Position numbers and translations under genes: made by a program | Notes under the pieces: model-generated | What the model was told of the DNA's origin: nothing | Seen by the model: only the letters and a program-made list of their open reading frames with translations | Databases searched by the model: none | Shown here: piece after piece, positions 15,566 to 24,961 of the stretch | Position numbering within the stretch: position 1 is the first letter of the stretch | How the letters are laid out: each line of letters opens with the position of its first letter | Source: Candidatus Omnitrophota bacterium | Lineage (GTDB): Bacteria > Omnitrophota > Gorgyraeia > Zapsychrales > Fredricksoniimonadaceae | Length of the DNA: 46,712 nucleotides | Assembly (NCBI GenBank): GCA_015228785.1 | Contig: JADGCU010000010.1 | Location: forward strand, 1-46,712 | Direction of reading: 5' to 3'

Positions 15566-16822
15566 ATGGCTATATTTTTTGATATTTTATATTTATTTTA
15601 TGCGATTTTATATTTTCCTTTTTTGATCCTGCGCGGCAAATGGCATGGGGGGTTTAAGGAAAGGGTAGGATTTTTTTCATCAAGGCTTAAGAAGGACTTT
15701 GCTGAAAGACAAAATATTTGGATTCATGCGGTAAGTGTGGGTGAGGTGGTTGCGATCGAAGGCGTCCTTCGCCGGCTTCAAGCCGTGTATCCTGACAAGA
15801 GGATCGTCCTTTCTGTTACGACTAAGGCGGGGTATGCCTTGGCCCAAACGAAATATCCTCATGGGATTATTTTGCTTCGATCGCCTCTGGATTTTAGTTT
15901 TACAGCCCGGGTCTTTGTTAAGACGATCCGGCCGATGATCTACATTGCCGCAGAGACAGAGCTTTGGCCAAATTTGTTTCGTCAGTTAGAAAGTGATCGT
16001 GTTTCGATTATGGTGATCAATGGGCGCATTTCGGATGAATCTTATCCCCGGTATCGTTTGGCAAAGATGATCCTTCAAGGGACATTGAGGCGTGTCAGAA
16101 TTTTTTGTATGCAAAGCGACCTTGATGCGCAAAGGATCATTGCGCTTGGGGTCCTTAAGGAACGCGTACGGACTGTTGGCAATATCAAGTTTGACAATGC
16201 TCCGCATTTTCCAGCACCTGTCATGAAAGATCTTGGTTTTTCTGACAAGGAACTTATTTTTGTAGGTGGTAGCACTCATCCAGGAGAAGAGGATATCCTT
16301 TTGGATATTTTCTTGAGTCTTCGAGGGCAGTGCCCTGCCTTGCGGCTTGTTTTGGCGCCTAGGCATCCGGAACGGTCTTTATCTATTGCCGATGCTGTAC
16401 GAGAGAAGCTTCTTATTCCTGTCTTATTTTCTAAGAGAAAGGACGCTCTTAAGAAAGACGAGGTGTTGATCCTTGATACGATTGGTCATTTATTAGGGTT
16501 TTATTCGATTGCCACGATTGTTTTTGTTGGAAAGAGTCTCACGGTCAAGGGGGGGCACAATATTATTGAGCCCGCGTTATTTTGCAAACCTATTCTGATC
16601 GGTCCTCATATGCAGAATTTTAGGGATGTGACGCGTGCTTTTATAACAGATGGTGCGGTCCGTCAAGTTGAGGATGCTAAGGCGCTTCATGAGGCGGTTG
16701 CTGAGCTTTTAGAGAAGCCTGCCTTGCGTGAGGACCTAGGCCGGAAAGCGAGCGTTGTTGTTGGTAAAAATTGTGGGGCAACTGAGAGAACCCTTGATTG
16801 TGTTGGGGAGATTTTGCGGTGA
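15566..16822 (+). CDS. waaA: Kdo transferase (3-deoxy-D-manno-octulosonic acid transferase)
   Basis: Adds Kdo to the lipid A precursor at the inner membrane, using CMP-Kdo made by the kds genes further down this cluster. The 418 residues comprise an N-terminal membrane segment (about 1-20), a GT30 N-terminal domain with IWIHAVSVGEVVA and ETELWPNL, then VGGSTHPGEED and the C-terminal GGHNIIEPA nucleotide-binding motif. It overlaps lpxK by four bases. Whether it adds one or more Kdo residues cannot be read from the sequence. It opens the envelope cluster that runs to lptB. Confidence 0.95.
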   Translation: MAIFFDILYLFYAILYFPFLILRGKWHGGFKERVGFFSSRLKKDFAERQNIWIHAVSVGEVVAIEGVLRRLQAVYPDKRIVLSVTTKAGYALAQTKYPHGIILLRSPLDFSFTARVFVKTIRPMIYIAAETELWPNLFRQLESDRVSIMVINGRISDESYPRYRLAKMILQGTLRRVRIFCMQSDLDAQRIIALGVLKERVRTVGNIKFDNAPHFPAPVMKDLGFSDKELIFVGGSTHPGEEDILLDIFLSLRGQCPALRLVLAPRHPERSLSIADAVREKLLIPVLFSKRKDALKKDEVLILDTIGHLLGFYSIATIVFVGKSLTVKGGHNIIEPALFCKPILIGPHMQNFRDVTRAFITDGAVRQVEDAKALHEAVAELLEKPALREDLGRKASVVVGKNCGATERTLDCVGEILR

Positions 16823-17883
16823 AGAAGGATTGTTACACATATGTTTATGGGTTGATGACAGATCGAGAAAAGGGGGCGATGGCATCTTTTTTTAAGATTT
16901 GTCTATTTCTTATTTCCGGTCTTTATCGTTTGGGTCTTTTGGTGCGCTCTTGGACGTACGCACTTAAATTCTCTGCTGTCTATTGTTCTCAGCGCAAGGT
17001 GATCAGTGTGGGGAATATGACCATGGGGGGTGTGGGTAAGACTCCGATGGTTGTCTATCTGGTCAAGGCACTTCAAAAACGTAAGATATGTCCGGTTGTT
17101 GTGACGCGTGGATACATGATGGATAAGGCTGCTGAGGGGGATGAGGTTAAAATGCTTCGGGAGATAGTTCCTGGCATGGCTGTTTATGCGGGCGCTAATA
17201 GGGTGGTCTCGATTCAGCAGGCGGAGAAGGATGGTGCTGGCGAGGTTTTCATCTTGGATGATGGTTTTCAGCATTGGCGCGTTGCCCGGGACTTTGATAT
17301 CGTCGTCCTGGATGCGATGTGTGCTTTCGGAAATGGTCAGGTTTTGCCTCGAGGCATTCTGCGAGAACCTATCTCATCGATTTCTAGGGCAGATGTTATT
17401 GTCTTGGCGCGTGCTGACGTTGGAAGGGATAATGTCGCGTCTCTTCGTGAGGTGTGTGGCCGTTTTAATGCCAAGGCGCTTGTTGTTGAAGCTGTTCATG
17501 AGCCCCTTAGTGTAACGAATTTGATGTCAGGAAAGAGTTGGAATGATTTTTCTGTTATCAAGGAAGATATTGGGATGGTATGCGCGATAGGTTCTCCAGA
17601 TAATTTTCGTTTATCTTTAGAAGTTCTTGGGGCTAAAGTGAACGTTTCTTTTGTTTACCGAGACCACTATTCTTATACTGTGGATGATATAAAGAGTGTC
17701 ATCAAGGAGTGCAGGGCTTTGGGGATCCGGAAGCTTGTGACGACGCATAAGGATGCGGTCAAGCTTCGGGAGTTTGCAAATCTTTGGGATGGGGTTGAGG
17801 TTTTTGTTTTGGATGTGGAGATTAGGATTATTTATGGGGAAGCTGAATTCCTTTCAAGGATCGATCGCCTGTTTCATTCTTAA
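16819..17883 (+). CDS. lpxK: Tetraacyldisaccharide 4'-kinase
   Basis: Phosphorylates the 4' position of the lipid A disaccharide on the inner face of the inner membrane. About 354 residues from the GTG at 16819, which overlaps the waaA stop as GTGA; the ORF track begins seven codons earlier inside waaA. A hydrophobic N-terminal segment (FFKICLFLISGLYRLGLLV) precedes SVGNMTMGGVGKTP, the P-loop. Next come TRGY and DDGFQH, the conserved Asp pair, then QVLPRGILREP and TTHKDAVKL near the end. It overlaps the following acyltransferase gene by about 50 bases. Confidence 0.94.
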   Translation: MKKDCYTYVYGLMTDREKGAMASFFKICLFLISGLYRLGLLVRSWTYALKFSAVYCSQRKVISVGNMTMGGVGKTPMVVYLVKALQKRKICPVVVTRGYMMDKAAEGDEVKMLREIVPGMAVYAGANRVVSIQQAEKDGAGEVFILDDGFQHWRVARDFDIVVLDAMCAFGNGQVLPRGILREPISSISRADVIVLARADVGRDNVASLREVCGRFNAKALVVEAVHEPLSVTNLMSGKSWNDFSVIKEDIGMVCAIGSPDNFRLSLEVLGAKVNVSFVYRDHYSYTVDDIKSVIKECRALGIRKLVTTHKDAVKLREFANLWDGVEVFVLDVEIRIIYGEAEFLSRIDRLFHS

Positions 17884-19807
17884 GGCGTTCGCTGTGTTGT
17901 TGCGGATTTTGCCTATGCCGGCCACGCTATGGGTGGGGCGGCGCATTGGGGAGGCTGTGTGTTTCTTGGGTGCCAAGAACGCCCGTAAAACGCGCAATAA
18001 TATCAAGGTAGCTTTTGGTTCGAGAAAGTCACGCCGAGAGATAGATCAGATCATCCGGGGCTTTTACCATCTTTACGGGCAAAATATTGTTGAGCTTGCG
18101 CAGCTTCCCTTGATCGCGAAAAGAGGGTTTGAAAAATATGTTGAGGTGGAAGGACGAGAGCATGTTGCCGCAGCGATGAAAAAGGGTAAGGGACTTATTT
18201 TTCTTTCCATGCATTCGGGAAATTGGGAGCTTTCCAATATTGTTGGGAGCATGAGCGGGTATCCTTACAGCATGGTTGCTAATTATTTGGAGCAAATTGA
18301 CAAGATCGCGGATTATTTGGATTCCCTGCGTCAGAGTGCTGGGTGTAACATTATAAATCCTGGTGTTGCCGGACGTGAGATCATCAAGCGTCTTAAGAAG
18401 AACGAGATCGTAACGCTTGTGGCTGATCAGGGTGGCGAGGAAGGCGTTCTTGTGCCTTTTTTTGGGCGAGAGGCGTCGATGTCAACCGGGGCTGTAAGGC
18501 TAGCGTTAAAATACGGTGCATCTATTTGCTTAGTTGATATTCATCGGGTAGGGACAGGGAGGCATCGCCTTGTTGCAAAGCCTTTTGATGTTGTCGATAC
18601 GGGAGATACTGAAAAAGATGTGCGTTTGAATATGGAGAAGATAGCTTCTTGGTTTCAGGCACGCATTGAGGAACATCCGTCAGAATATATCTGGTCTTAT
18701 GGGACATGGAAATATTCGTCTGTCCGTCATCTTGTTGTTCTTGATGATGGAAGGACAGGACATTTACGTCAGTCTGAGGCTGTGGCGAGGCATTTGAAGA
18801 TTGCCCTTGAGGAAGCCTCGCGCATTGTGACAACACAAACGCTTCGTGTTGAATACAAGAGCGGATGGCATGCGTTCTTTTTAGGGCTTATAGCATGGTT
18901 GCGATTTCCATTTATGCCAAAGGACGGTCGTATGTTGAAGCCTTTCTTAACAGCGGAGACCGTTGAGCGGCTTTCAGTTGTTAAGGCAGATTTTGTTGTG
19001 TCATGCGGGGCAAGGAATGCGGTGGTTAATTATTGTTTTTCTCAAGAAAATTATGCACGGAACATTGCGATCTTACGTCCAGGAATGGTTCCTTATGATT
19101 ATTTTAAACTTGTGGTTCTCCCCGAGCATGATCGAGTTTCAGGTCTTAATTTCTCTAATCTTCTGTTGACGAAAGCGGCACCGAATTTGATTGATAAGGA
19201 TTATCTGGAGGACAACAAACGCCGTCTGTTGAATCGTTTTTCTCACTTAAAAATGAATTTAGCTCCTAAGTTTGGTGTTTTGATTGGTGGAGACGCCAAA
19301 GGCGTGACGATGACAGAACGACAAATGAAGGTGATCTTCCATCAGTTGAAAGAGATTGCCCAGCGATATGGGGCTGAATTTCTTATAACAACATCTCGCC
19401 GAACATCGCTTGAAATCGATCGGCTTGTTATGAAGGAATTTAAGGATTATGGGCGGACAGCTCTTTTGGTTGTTGCGAATCGTAATAATGTCCCGGAAGC
19501 CGTAGGGGGGATCTTGGCGCTTTCAGATGTCCTCATCGTTTCAGGGGAAAGCATTTCCATGGTGTCTGAGGCGACTTCATCAGGGAAAAAGACGATTGTT
19601 TTTCCGATCGATGGGAATAGTCTGCGGCCAGTTGAAAATAAATATTTTCATTTTGTTGAAGAGCTTGGCAAGCAGGGGCATATCATTTATACAGAAACGA
19701 GGGGCATGGGACAGGCCGTTGATGATGCTCTGAAAGGTAAGATCATGACGCGTCCTATTCATGATCAAGGTCTTATTTTAGAAGCTATGAGAAAGATAAT
19801 CGCATGA
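17834..19807 (+). CDS. Fusion: lipid A acyltransferase (LpxL-type) + ELM1/DUF1022 domain
   Basis: Residues ~1-295 match LpxL/LpxM lauroyl/myristoyl transferases. They have an N-terminal hydrophobic helix, the catalytic HX4E box HSGNWE (H127, E132), and VADQGGEEGVLVPFFGREA. These add secondary acyl chains to lipid A. Residues ~298-657 match the ELM1-like family (Mito_fiss_Elm1/DUF1022), with LDDGRTGHLRQS, CGARNAVVN, LPEHDRVSG, LIGGDAKGVTMT and VSGESISMVSEA. That family has a glycosyltransferase-like fold and is often encoded near LPS genes. The start chosen is ATG 17834; the ORF track's 17753 would lengthen the lpxK overlap with poor sequence. The overlap with the next gene is ATGA. The domain calls are strong; the role of the ELM1 half is unknown. 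Confidence 0.88.
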   Translation: MGKLNSFQGSIACFILKAFAVLLRILPMPATLWVGRRIGEAVCFLGAKNARKTRNNIKVAFGSRKSRREIDQIIRGFYHLYGQNIVELAQLPLIAKRGFEKYVEVEGREHVAAAMKKGKGLIFLSMHSGNWELSNIVGSMSGYPYSMVANYLEQIDKIADYLDSLRQSAGCNIINPGVAGREIIKRLKKNEIVTLVADQGGEEGVLVPFFGREASMSTGAVRLALKYGASICLVDIHRVGTGRHRLVAKPFDVVDTGDTEKDVRLNMEKIASWFQARIEEHPSEYIWSYGTWKYSSVRHLVVLDDGRTGHLRQSEAVARHLKIALEEASRIVTTQTLRVEYKSGWHAFFLGLIAWLRFPFMPKDGRMLKPFLTAETVERLSVVKADFVVSCGARNAVVNYCFSQENYARNIAILRPGMVPYDYFKLVVLPEHDRVSGLNFSNLLLTKAAPNLIDKDYLEDNKRRLLNRFSHLKMNLAPKFGVLIGGDAKGVTMTERQMKVIFHQLKEIAQRYGAEFLITTSRRTSLEIDRLVMKEFKDYGRTALLVVANRNNVPEAVGGILALSDVLIVSGESISMVSEATSSGKKTIVFPIDGNSLRPVENKYFHFVEELGKQGHIIYTETRGMGQAVDDALKGKIMTRPIHDQGLILEAMRKIIA

Positions 19808-21909
19808 AGATTCTTCAAGTCCTTCCTGAAATGAATGTGGGGGGTGTTGAACGGGGGGTTTTGGACCTTGCCAAATATCTTGTGAAGCAGGGACATGAGT
19901 CTCTTGTTGTCTCGCATGGGGGATCCATGGTTGAGGCACTTGAGGCGCAGGGCACGAAACATTACACCCTTGCGGTTCATAAGAAAGATCTTTTTTCGAT
20001 GTGGGAATGCTCTGGGGAACTCGAGAAGATCATTCTTAAGGAGGGCGTTGATATCGTCCATGCCCGTTCGCGCGTTCCGGCATGGATTGCCTATTTTTCA
20101 TGCCGACGGACGAATGCGGCCTTTGTGACAACTTGTCACGGGTACTATTCGAAAAATATTTTCAGCCATGTGATGGGATGGGGCAAGCTTGTCATCGTGA
20201 TTAGTGAGATTATCGGACGCCACATGATCGAGGATTTTCGTGTTCATCCTGAGAATATTCGCCTTATTCATCGCAGTGTGGATCTGGATAAATTTAAATT
20301 TCGTGAGCGTCGGGTAGGACAGTCGGCATTCACTGTTTCGATGGTGGGCCGCATCACGCCGCTTAAAGGACATGCCTTCTTTTTGGAAGCTATGGCCAAA
20401 GTTATTCGGCAGATGCCGTATGTTCGGGTGCGGATCATTGGTGATGCGCCGGCGAATAAGCGTGTTTATAAGGACCGGCTTGTTCTTCTAACAAGGCGTC
20501 TGGGGATATCGGAGAAGGTGGAATTCTTAGGTAATCGAGCTGATATTCCGCAGCTTCTGGAAGAATCTGATGTTCTGGTTTTATCAACTATTACGCATGA
20601 AGCTTTTGGTCGTGTCATTGTCGAGGCCCAGGCTGTGGGGGTTCCTGTTGTGGTGACAAAGGTGGGAGGGGTTGTTGATATTGTGGAGCATGAGAAGACC
20701 GGGCTTGTGGTTCTGCCCCGAGATGTTGATGCCATGGCGAGTGCGGTTATGCGCATTATCAAAGAACCGAAATTGGCTGACGCGATGATTTTGGAAGCTC
20801 GTAAACGTGTCGAGGAGAAATACACGCTTGAACAGATGGCAACCGCTACGATCAAGGTTTATCAAGAACTTAAAACGTCACTTAATATTCTTGTTATTAA
20901 ATTGAGCGCAGTGGGGGATGTTATCCTTGCGACAGCCGCGTTGAGGGCCTTGCGTAAGAAATATCCACAGGCGAAGATTTGTTGTTTGGTGGGGCGTGAT
21001 GGCGCTGCGATGATCCAGGGATGTCCTTATGTTGATGAGGTGATCACCTACGATTACAAAGGTAGGGACAAGGGTGTTTTTGGTTTTAAGAGAATGCTCG
21101 GGGTATTACGTAAATATCGGTTTGATAAGATTATTGACTTTCAGAATAATAACAGGAGCCATCTTTTGTCCTTTTTGTGTTTTCCGCGAGCGAGTTATGG
21201 TTATCGCAATAAAAAATTGGGATGTCTTCTTTCGCATGGCATTCTAAATGATCAGCCCAATATTCCTCCTGTGCGTCATCAGTTTCGGCTTCTTGAGCAG
21301 TTAGATATTGTTTATGATGAGGATGTCAGACTGGAAATGTGGCCCAGGCCTGACGATATACTTTACGCTAAAGAGCTTCTTCATGGCAATTGGATTGATG
21401 AGAAGAATCATACCGTTGTGGGTGTCAATATTTCGGCTTCTGAACGATGGCCGACAAAGAATTTGCCTATGAAGTCTGTGGCTGATTTATGTGACAAGAT
21501 GTCAGCGGATAATATTCGCGTTATTATCACGGGGATGGAAAAAGATGCTTCGTTGGTCAGGCAATTGAGCGGTCATCTTAAATCCAAGCCCGCGATCTTT
21601 GTGGGGAAGACGAATTTGTTGCAGCTTGCGGCCCTGATTAGTTTGTGCAAGGTTTATGTGACGTCTGATTCGGCCCCGCTTCATGTTGCCGCTGCCATGG
21701 ATGTCCCGGTTGTTGCTTTTTTTGGGCCTACGAATCCTGAGCGTCATATTCCGCCCGCTTCGCGTTTGAAGGTTATTAAGAAAGATTTGGCGTGTCAGGC
21801 ATGTTATTTAACGGAGTGTAAGAATAAGAAACATGCCTGCATGGTTGATATCACATCTGTTGAGGTTTATGCGGAGATCAAGAAATTTCTGGGTAAAGCG
21901 AAGACATGA
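19804..21909 (+). CDS. Fusion glycosyltransferase: GT4 + GT9 (heptosyltransferase-like)
   Basis: One 701-residue reading frame joins two glycosyltransferases. Residues 1-358 are GT4. They open with LPEMNVGGVERGVLDLA and hold RITPLKGH and the EX7E motif in HEAFGRVIVEAQ (E266, E274). Residues ~361-701 are GT9. They open with ILVIKLSAVGDVILATAALRAL, and contain the nucleotide-sugar motif TSDSAPLHVAAAMDVPVVAFFGPT and the Cys-bearing tail CQACYLTECKNKKHAC common in heptosyltransferases. A single polypeptide probably adds two successive LPS core sugars at the inner face of the membrane. It overlaps both neighbours by four bases. The donor sugars cannot be told from sequence alone. Confidence 0.9.
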   Translation: MKILQVLPEMNVGGVERGVLDLAKYLVKQGHESLVVSHGGSMVEALEAQGTKHYTLAVHKKDLFSMWECSGELEKIILKEGVDIVHARSRVPAWIAYFSCRRTNAAFVTTCHGYYSKNIFSHVMGWGKLVIVISEIIGRHMIEDFRVHPENIRLIHRSVDLDKFKFRERRVGQSAFTVSMVGRITPLKGHAFFLEAMAKVIRQMPYVRVRIIGDAPANKRVYKDRLVLLTRRLGISEKVEFLGNRADIPQLLEESDVLVLSTITHEAFGRVIVEAQAVGVPVVVTKVGGVVDIVEHEKTGLVVLPRDVDAMASAVMRIIKEPKLADAMILEARKRVEEKYTLEQMATATIKVYQELKTSLNILVIKLSAVGDVILATAALRALRKKYPQAKICCLVGRDGAAMIQGCPYVDEVITYDYKGRDKGVFGFKRMLGVLRKYRFDKIIDFQNNNRSHLLSFLCFPRASYGYRNKKLGCLLSHGILNDQPNIPPVRHQFRLLEQLDIVYDEDVRLEMWPRPDDILYAKELLHGNWIDEKNHTVVGVNISASERWPTKNLPMKSVADLCDKMSADNIRVIITGMEKDASLVRQLSGHLKSKPAIFVGKTNLLQLAALISLCKVYVTSDSAPLHVAAAMDVPVVAFFGPTNPERHIPPASRLKVIKKDLACQACYLTECKNKKHACMVDITSVEVYAEIKKFLGKAKT

Positions 21910-23000
21910 GAATCCTTTTTCTGGCTAATCATTTTAATACAGGAGGGATCACCAGTTATGTGATGACCCTTGCCAGGGGGCTTTTGCGAAAAGGGCATCA
22001 TGTTGTCGTTGCTTCGAGCGGAGGAGATCGTGTTTCGGAATGCGAGTTTGGTGGAATGAGGCATGTGATGGCTTCTCTTCGTGTCAAATGTGCGGTTCAT
22101 CCGAATATTTTTCTTTCGCTCCCAAAACTTCTTAGGCTTGTTAAGGATGAGAAGATTGATATTATTCATGCCCATACGCGATCAACACAGGTCTGTGCGG
22201 CCATGTTGTCCCGATTGGCGGGAATTCCTGTGGTGAGCACGTGTCATGGTTTTTTTAAGCCCCATTGGGGACGGCGGACGTTTCCTTTGTGGGGCAAGGC
22301 CGTGATTGCCATTAGTCCTCAGGTCGCTACTCATTTGACGAAGGACCTTTGCGTAGAAAAAAAGGACGTCACGGTTGTTGCCAATGGGATTGATCTTGAT
22401 AACTTTCATCCGGAAGATCTTCTTAAGAAGGCGGATCATCGCCGGCGATGGGATCTTTCTGATGGCCCGGTTATAGGGATCGTTGCGCGCCTGTCGGATG
22501 TTAAAGGCCATTGTTATTTGATTGATGCGATGACAGATGTTTTAAAGATTTTTCCGAAAGTGCAGTGCTTGATCGTGGGAGTAGGGCCTGAGGAGAAACG
22601 GCTTAAAGAGCAGGTCCGATCAAAGGGGCTTGAACAGAGTGTTTGTTTTTTGAATGTCGTGAATAAGACATCAGAACTTGTGCCTCTTTTAGATATTTTT
22701 ATTTTGCCCTCTCTTCAAGAGGGTCTGGGGTTATCCGCGATGGAGGCAGGGGCCTGTGGAGTCCCTGTGATAGCAAGCCGTGTGGGAGGGATTCCTGAGG
22801 TTGTTGTTGACGGAGAAACGGGTATTCTTGTTCCATCACGGGATTCCAAGGCTTTGGCAGATGCGATCATTCGTCTTTTAGGAGATCCTGCGAAGATGTT
22901 AGTTTTAGGGCAGAGGGCCAGGCAAGTTGTCGCAGAACGGTTTTCTTCGGATAGAATGGTTGAGAGGACGATAGAGGTTTATCAAAAGGTATTAAGATGA
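21906..23000 (+). CDS. Glycosyltransferase family 4
   Basis: A 364-residue GT-B enzyme of LPS core or O-chain assembly. The opening FLANHFNTGGITSYVMTLARGL is the acceptor-side glycine loop. The C-terminal half has VIGIVARLSDVKGH and the EX7E region LPSLQEGLGLSAMEAGACGVPVIAS. It resembles the GT4 half of the preceding fusion and may have arisen by duplication. It is translationally coupled on both sides by ATGA overlaps. Donor and acceptor are unknown. Confidence 0.9.
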   Translation: MRILFLANHFNTGGITSYVMTLARGLLRKGHHVVVASSGGDRVSECEFGGMRHVMASLRVKCAVHPNIFLSLPKLLRLVKDEKIDIIHAHTRSTQVCAAMLSRLAGIPVVSTCHGFFKPHWGRRTFPLWGKAVIAISPQVATHLTKDLCVEKKDVTVVANGIDLDNFHPEDLLKKADHRRRWDLSDGPVIGIVARLSDVKGHCYLIDAMTDVLKIFPKVQCLIVGVGPEEKRLKEQVRSKGLEQSVCFLNVVNKTSELVPLLDIFILPSLQEGLGLSAMEAGACGVPVIASRVGGIPEVVVDGETGILVPSRDSKALADAIIRLLGDPAKMLVLGQRARQVVAERFSSDRMVERTIEVYQKVLR

Positions 23001-24013
23001 AGAATATTCTCGTCGTTTCAGTCAATTGGCTAGGGGATGCTGTCTTTGAAACGCCCGTTTTTCGGGCACTCAAGACGAAGTATCCGGGTTCCTGGATCAC
23101 GTGTCTGTGCGTGCCGCGCGTTGCTGATGTTCTGGCTATGTGCCCGGATATCGATGAGATCATGGTGTATGATGAAAGAGGAAAAGATCAACCCTTCTTT
23201 TCAAGAGTATTTCTGATTATGAAGATTCTTAAGAAGAGGTTTGATGCGGCTTTTATTCTTCGTAAATCTTTGTCGCGTTCGCTTTTGCTCATGTTGGCAG
23301 GCATCCCTTTGCGTATTGGTTTTGCTGATAAGTCTTGGGACTGGCTTTTGACCCATGTTGTGGATGATGATGGGCTGGATGAGAAGCATCGTTCTGATGT
23401 GTATGTAAGTGTTGTTGAGTCTTTAGGGATTTCAACCTGGGATCGCTCTTGTCGTTTGGTTGCGCCAGAGAGTTTTGTGAGAGGTGTGCGCGAGTCGCTT
23501 GCGCAGAAGGGAATCTCAGATCAGGATCGTTTGATCGCTGTGAATACGGGGGGAAATTGGAATCTCAAGCAGTGGCCACCTGAAAAGTTTGCTGAGCTTG
23601 TACGCAAGGTTTATGCTCGAGGTTTGGGAAAAGTTGTTCTTCCGGGTGCGGTCAAAGATGTTGATCGCGTTAATCAGATCGCAGCGCTTTCCGGGGTGAG
23701 TCCTATAGTGATGGCAGGTGAGACGGGGATTAAATGTCTGGCGGGGCTTTTTACGCGGGTTAATCTTCTGATCACGGCGGATACGGGGCCTCTTCATTTG
23801 GCATCGGCACTAGGGGCGAGTGTGATCTCTATTTTTGGTCCGACAAGGCCTGAGATTACTGGTCCTCGGGGACCGGGACGTGCCGTGATCTTGCAAAAGG
23901 ATGTCGGGTGTAACCGTGCGCCGTGCTATTATCTGGAGTGCGGGGACAATAAATGCATGAAGGAGGTGTCTGTTGAAGATGTTCTCCAGGCTATCCAGCA
24001 AATCCAAAGTTGA
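22997..24013 (+). CDS. Glycosyltransferase family 9, heptosyltransferase II-like
   Basis: Probably adds ADP-heptose to the inner LPS core. The 338 residues begin with ILVVSVNWLGDAVFETPVFRAL, as in WaaF-type enzymes. The C-terminal half has NTGGNWNLKQWPPEKFAEL and ITADTGPLHLASALGASVISIFGPT (donor binding). The tail has the Cys pattern CNRAPCYYLECGDNKC followed by SVEDV. Of the GT9 proteins here it looks closest to WaaF, but I do not assign the symbol because several paralogues sit side by side. It overlaps the next gene by 41 bases. Confidence 0.88.
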   Translation: MKNILVVSVNWLGDAVFETPVFRALKTKYPGSWITCLCVPRVADVLAMCPDIDEIMVYDERGKDQPFFSRVFLIMKILKKRFDAAFILRKSLSRSLLLMLAGIPLRIGFADKSWDWLLTHVVDDDGLDEKHRSDVYVSVVESLGISTWDRSCRLVAPESFVRGVRESLAQKGISDQDRLIAVNTGGNWNLKQWPPEKFAELVRKVYARGLGKVVLPGAVKDVDRVNQIAALSGVSPIVMAGETGIKCLAGLFTRVNLLITADTGPLHLASALGASVISIFGPTRPEITGPRGPGRAVILQKDVGCNRAPCYYLECGDNKCMKEVSVEDVLQAIQQIQS

Positions 24014-24920
24014 GAAGATCCTACTTGTTTCTCTCACTAATATCGGGGATGTGATTCTGACGTTTCCTGTCTTTGATGTGCTTCGTGAACGCTTTCCAGA
24101 GGCTGAGATATCTGTTGTTGTGGGACCCAAGGCCAGGAGCCTTCTGGAGGATAATCCCCATGTTTATCGTCTGTATGTTTATGACAAGCGAGCGAGTGTC
24201 AAAGAACAGTGGCGGTGGTTGAGGTCAGTTCGCAGTCAGGATTTTGATCTGGTCGTGGATCTTCGTAATTCCATGATGCCGTTTCTTGTGAAAGGACGTG
24301 TTCTGACGCGTCCGGTGTTGGGGTGCAAGCCAAAATGTCATATGAAAGACAAGCATATGGGTCGGCTTGATCTTGTGCTGAAAGATGTGACGCCCTCAAG
24401 GTCCAGGTTGGCTTTGTATGTTTCGTCTTCTGATGAGAAATATGCTCATGGTCTTTTGAAGGGACGCAAGGATTATGTTGTATTGGCGCCGGGTGCTGCT
24501 GATGATCGCAAGCGTTGGTCTGAGGAGCGTTTTGCGGAGATTGGTAAGTATTTGATGCGTAATTATAAAGCGGGCATTGTTATTGTGGGGGATAAAAATG
24601 ATGCCAAGATTGCAGAGCGTCTCTTGAAGAATGGTTCGCAAGGGATCGTGAATATCGCGGGGCAGACAAACTTGCCTCAGTTGGGTGCGGTCCTCAAAGG
24701 GGCAAAGCTCGCGATTACCAATGACAGTGGCATTATGCATATGGCCAGCTATTTGAATATTCCTGTGATCGCGCTTTTTGGTCCCACGGATCCGGAATGC
24801 TATGGTCCTTGGAGCGGCAATCGCTATGTTTTGCGGCAAGGCCCTTCGATGGAGAAGATCCAGGTCGCGGATGTCTGTTCTGCTATTGATGATTGGTTTC
24901 ATGGTCATGCCGCAATTTAA
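23973..24920 (+). CDS. Glycosyltransferase family 9
   Basis: A 315-residue heptosyltransferase-family protein. The N-terminal ILLVSLTNIGDVILTFPVFDVL and the C-terminal ITNDSGIMHMASYLNIPVIALFGPT are clear GT9 motifs. Unlike its neighbours it lacks the Cys-containing tail, ending soon after the last motif. The TTG at 23973 has AGGAGG six bases before it; the ATG at 23979 would have a 12-base gap, so TTG is preferred, giving a 41-base overlap with the previous gene. It acts in the LPS core; the sugar is unknown. Confidence 0.87.
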   Translation: MKMFSRLSSKSKVEKILLVSLTNIGDVILTFPVFDVLRERFPEAEISVVVGPKARSLLEDNPHVYRLYVYDKRASVKEQWRWLRSVRSQDFDLVVDLRNSMMPFLVKGRVLTRPVLGCKPKCHMKDKHMGRLDLVLKDVTPSRSRLALYVSSSDEKYAHGLLKGRKDYVVLAPGAADDRKRWSEERFAEIGKYLMRNYKAGIVIVGDKNDAKIAERLLKNGSQGIVNIAGQTNLPQLGAVLKGAKLAITNDSGIMHMASYLNIPVIALFGPTDPECYGPWSGNRYVLRQGPSMEKIQVADVCSAIDDWFHGHAAI

Positions 24921-24961
24921 GTGAAAAAACTAGTTCGACGTTCTGGCTTTTAAGGATATCT

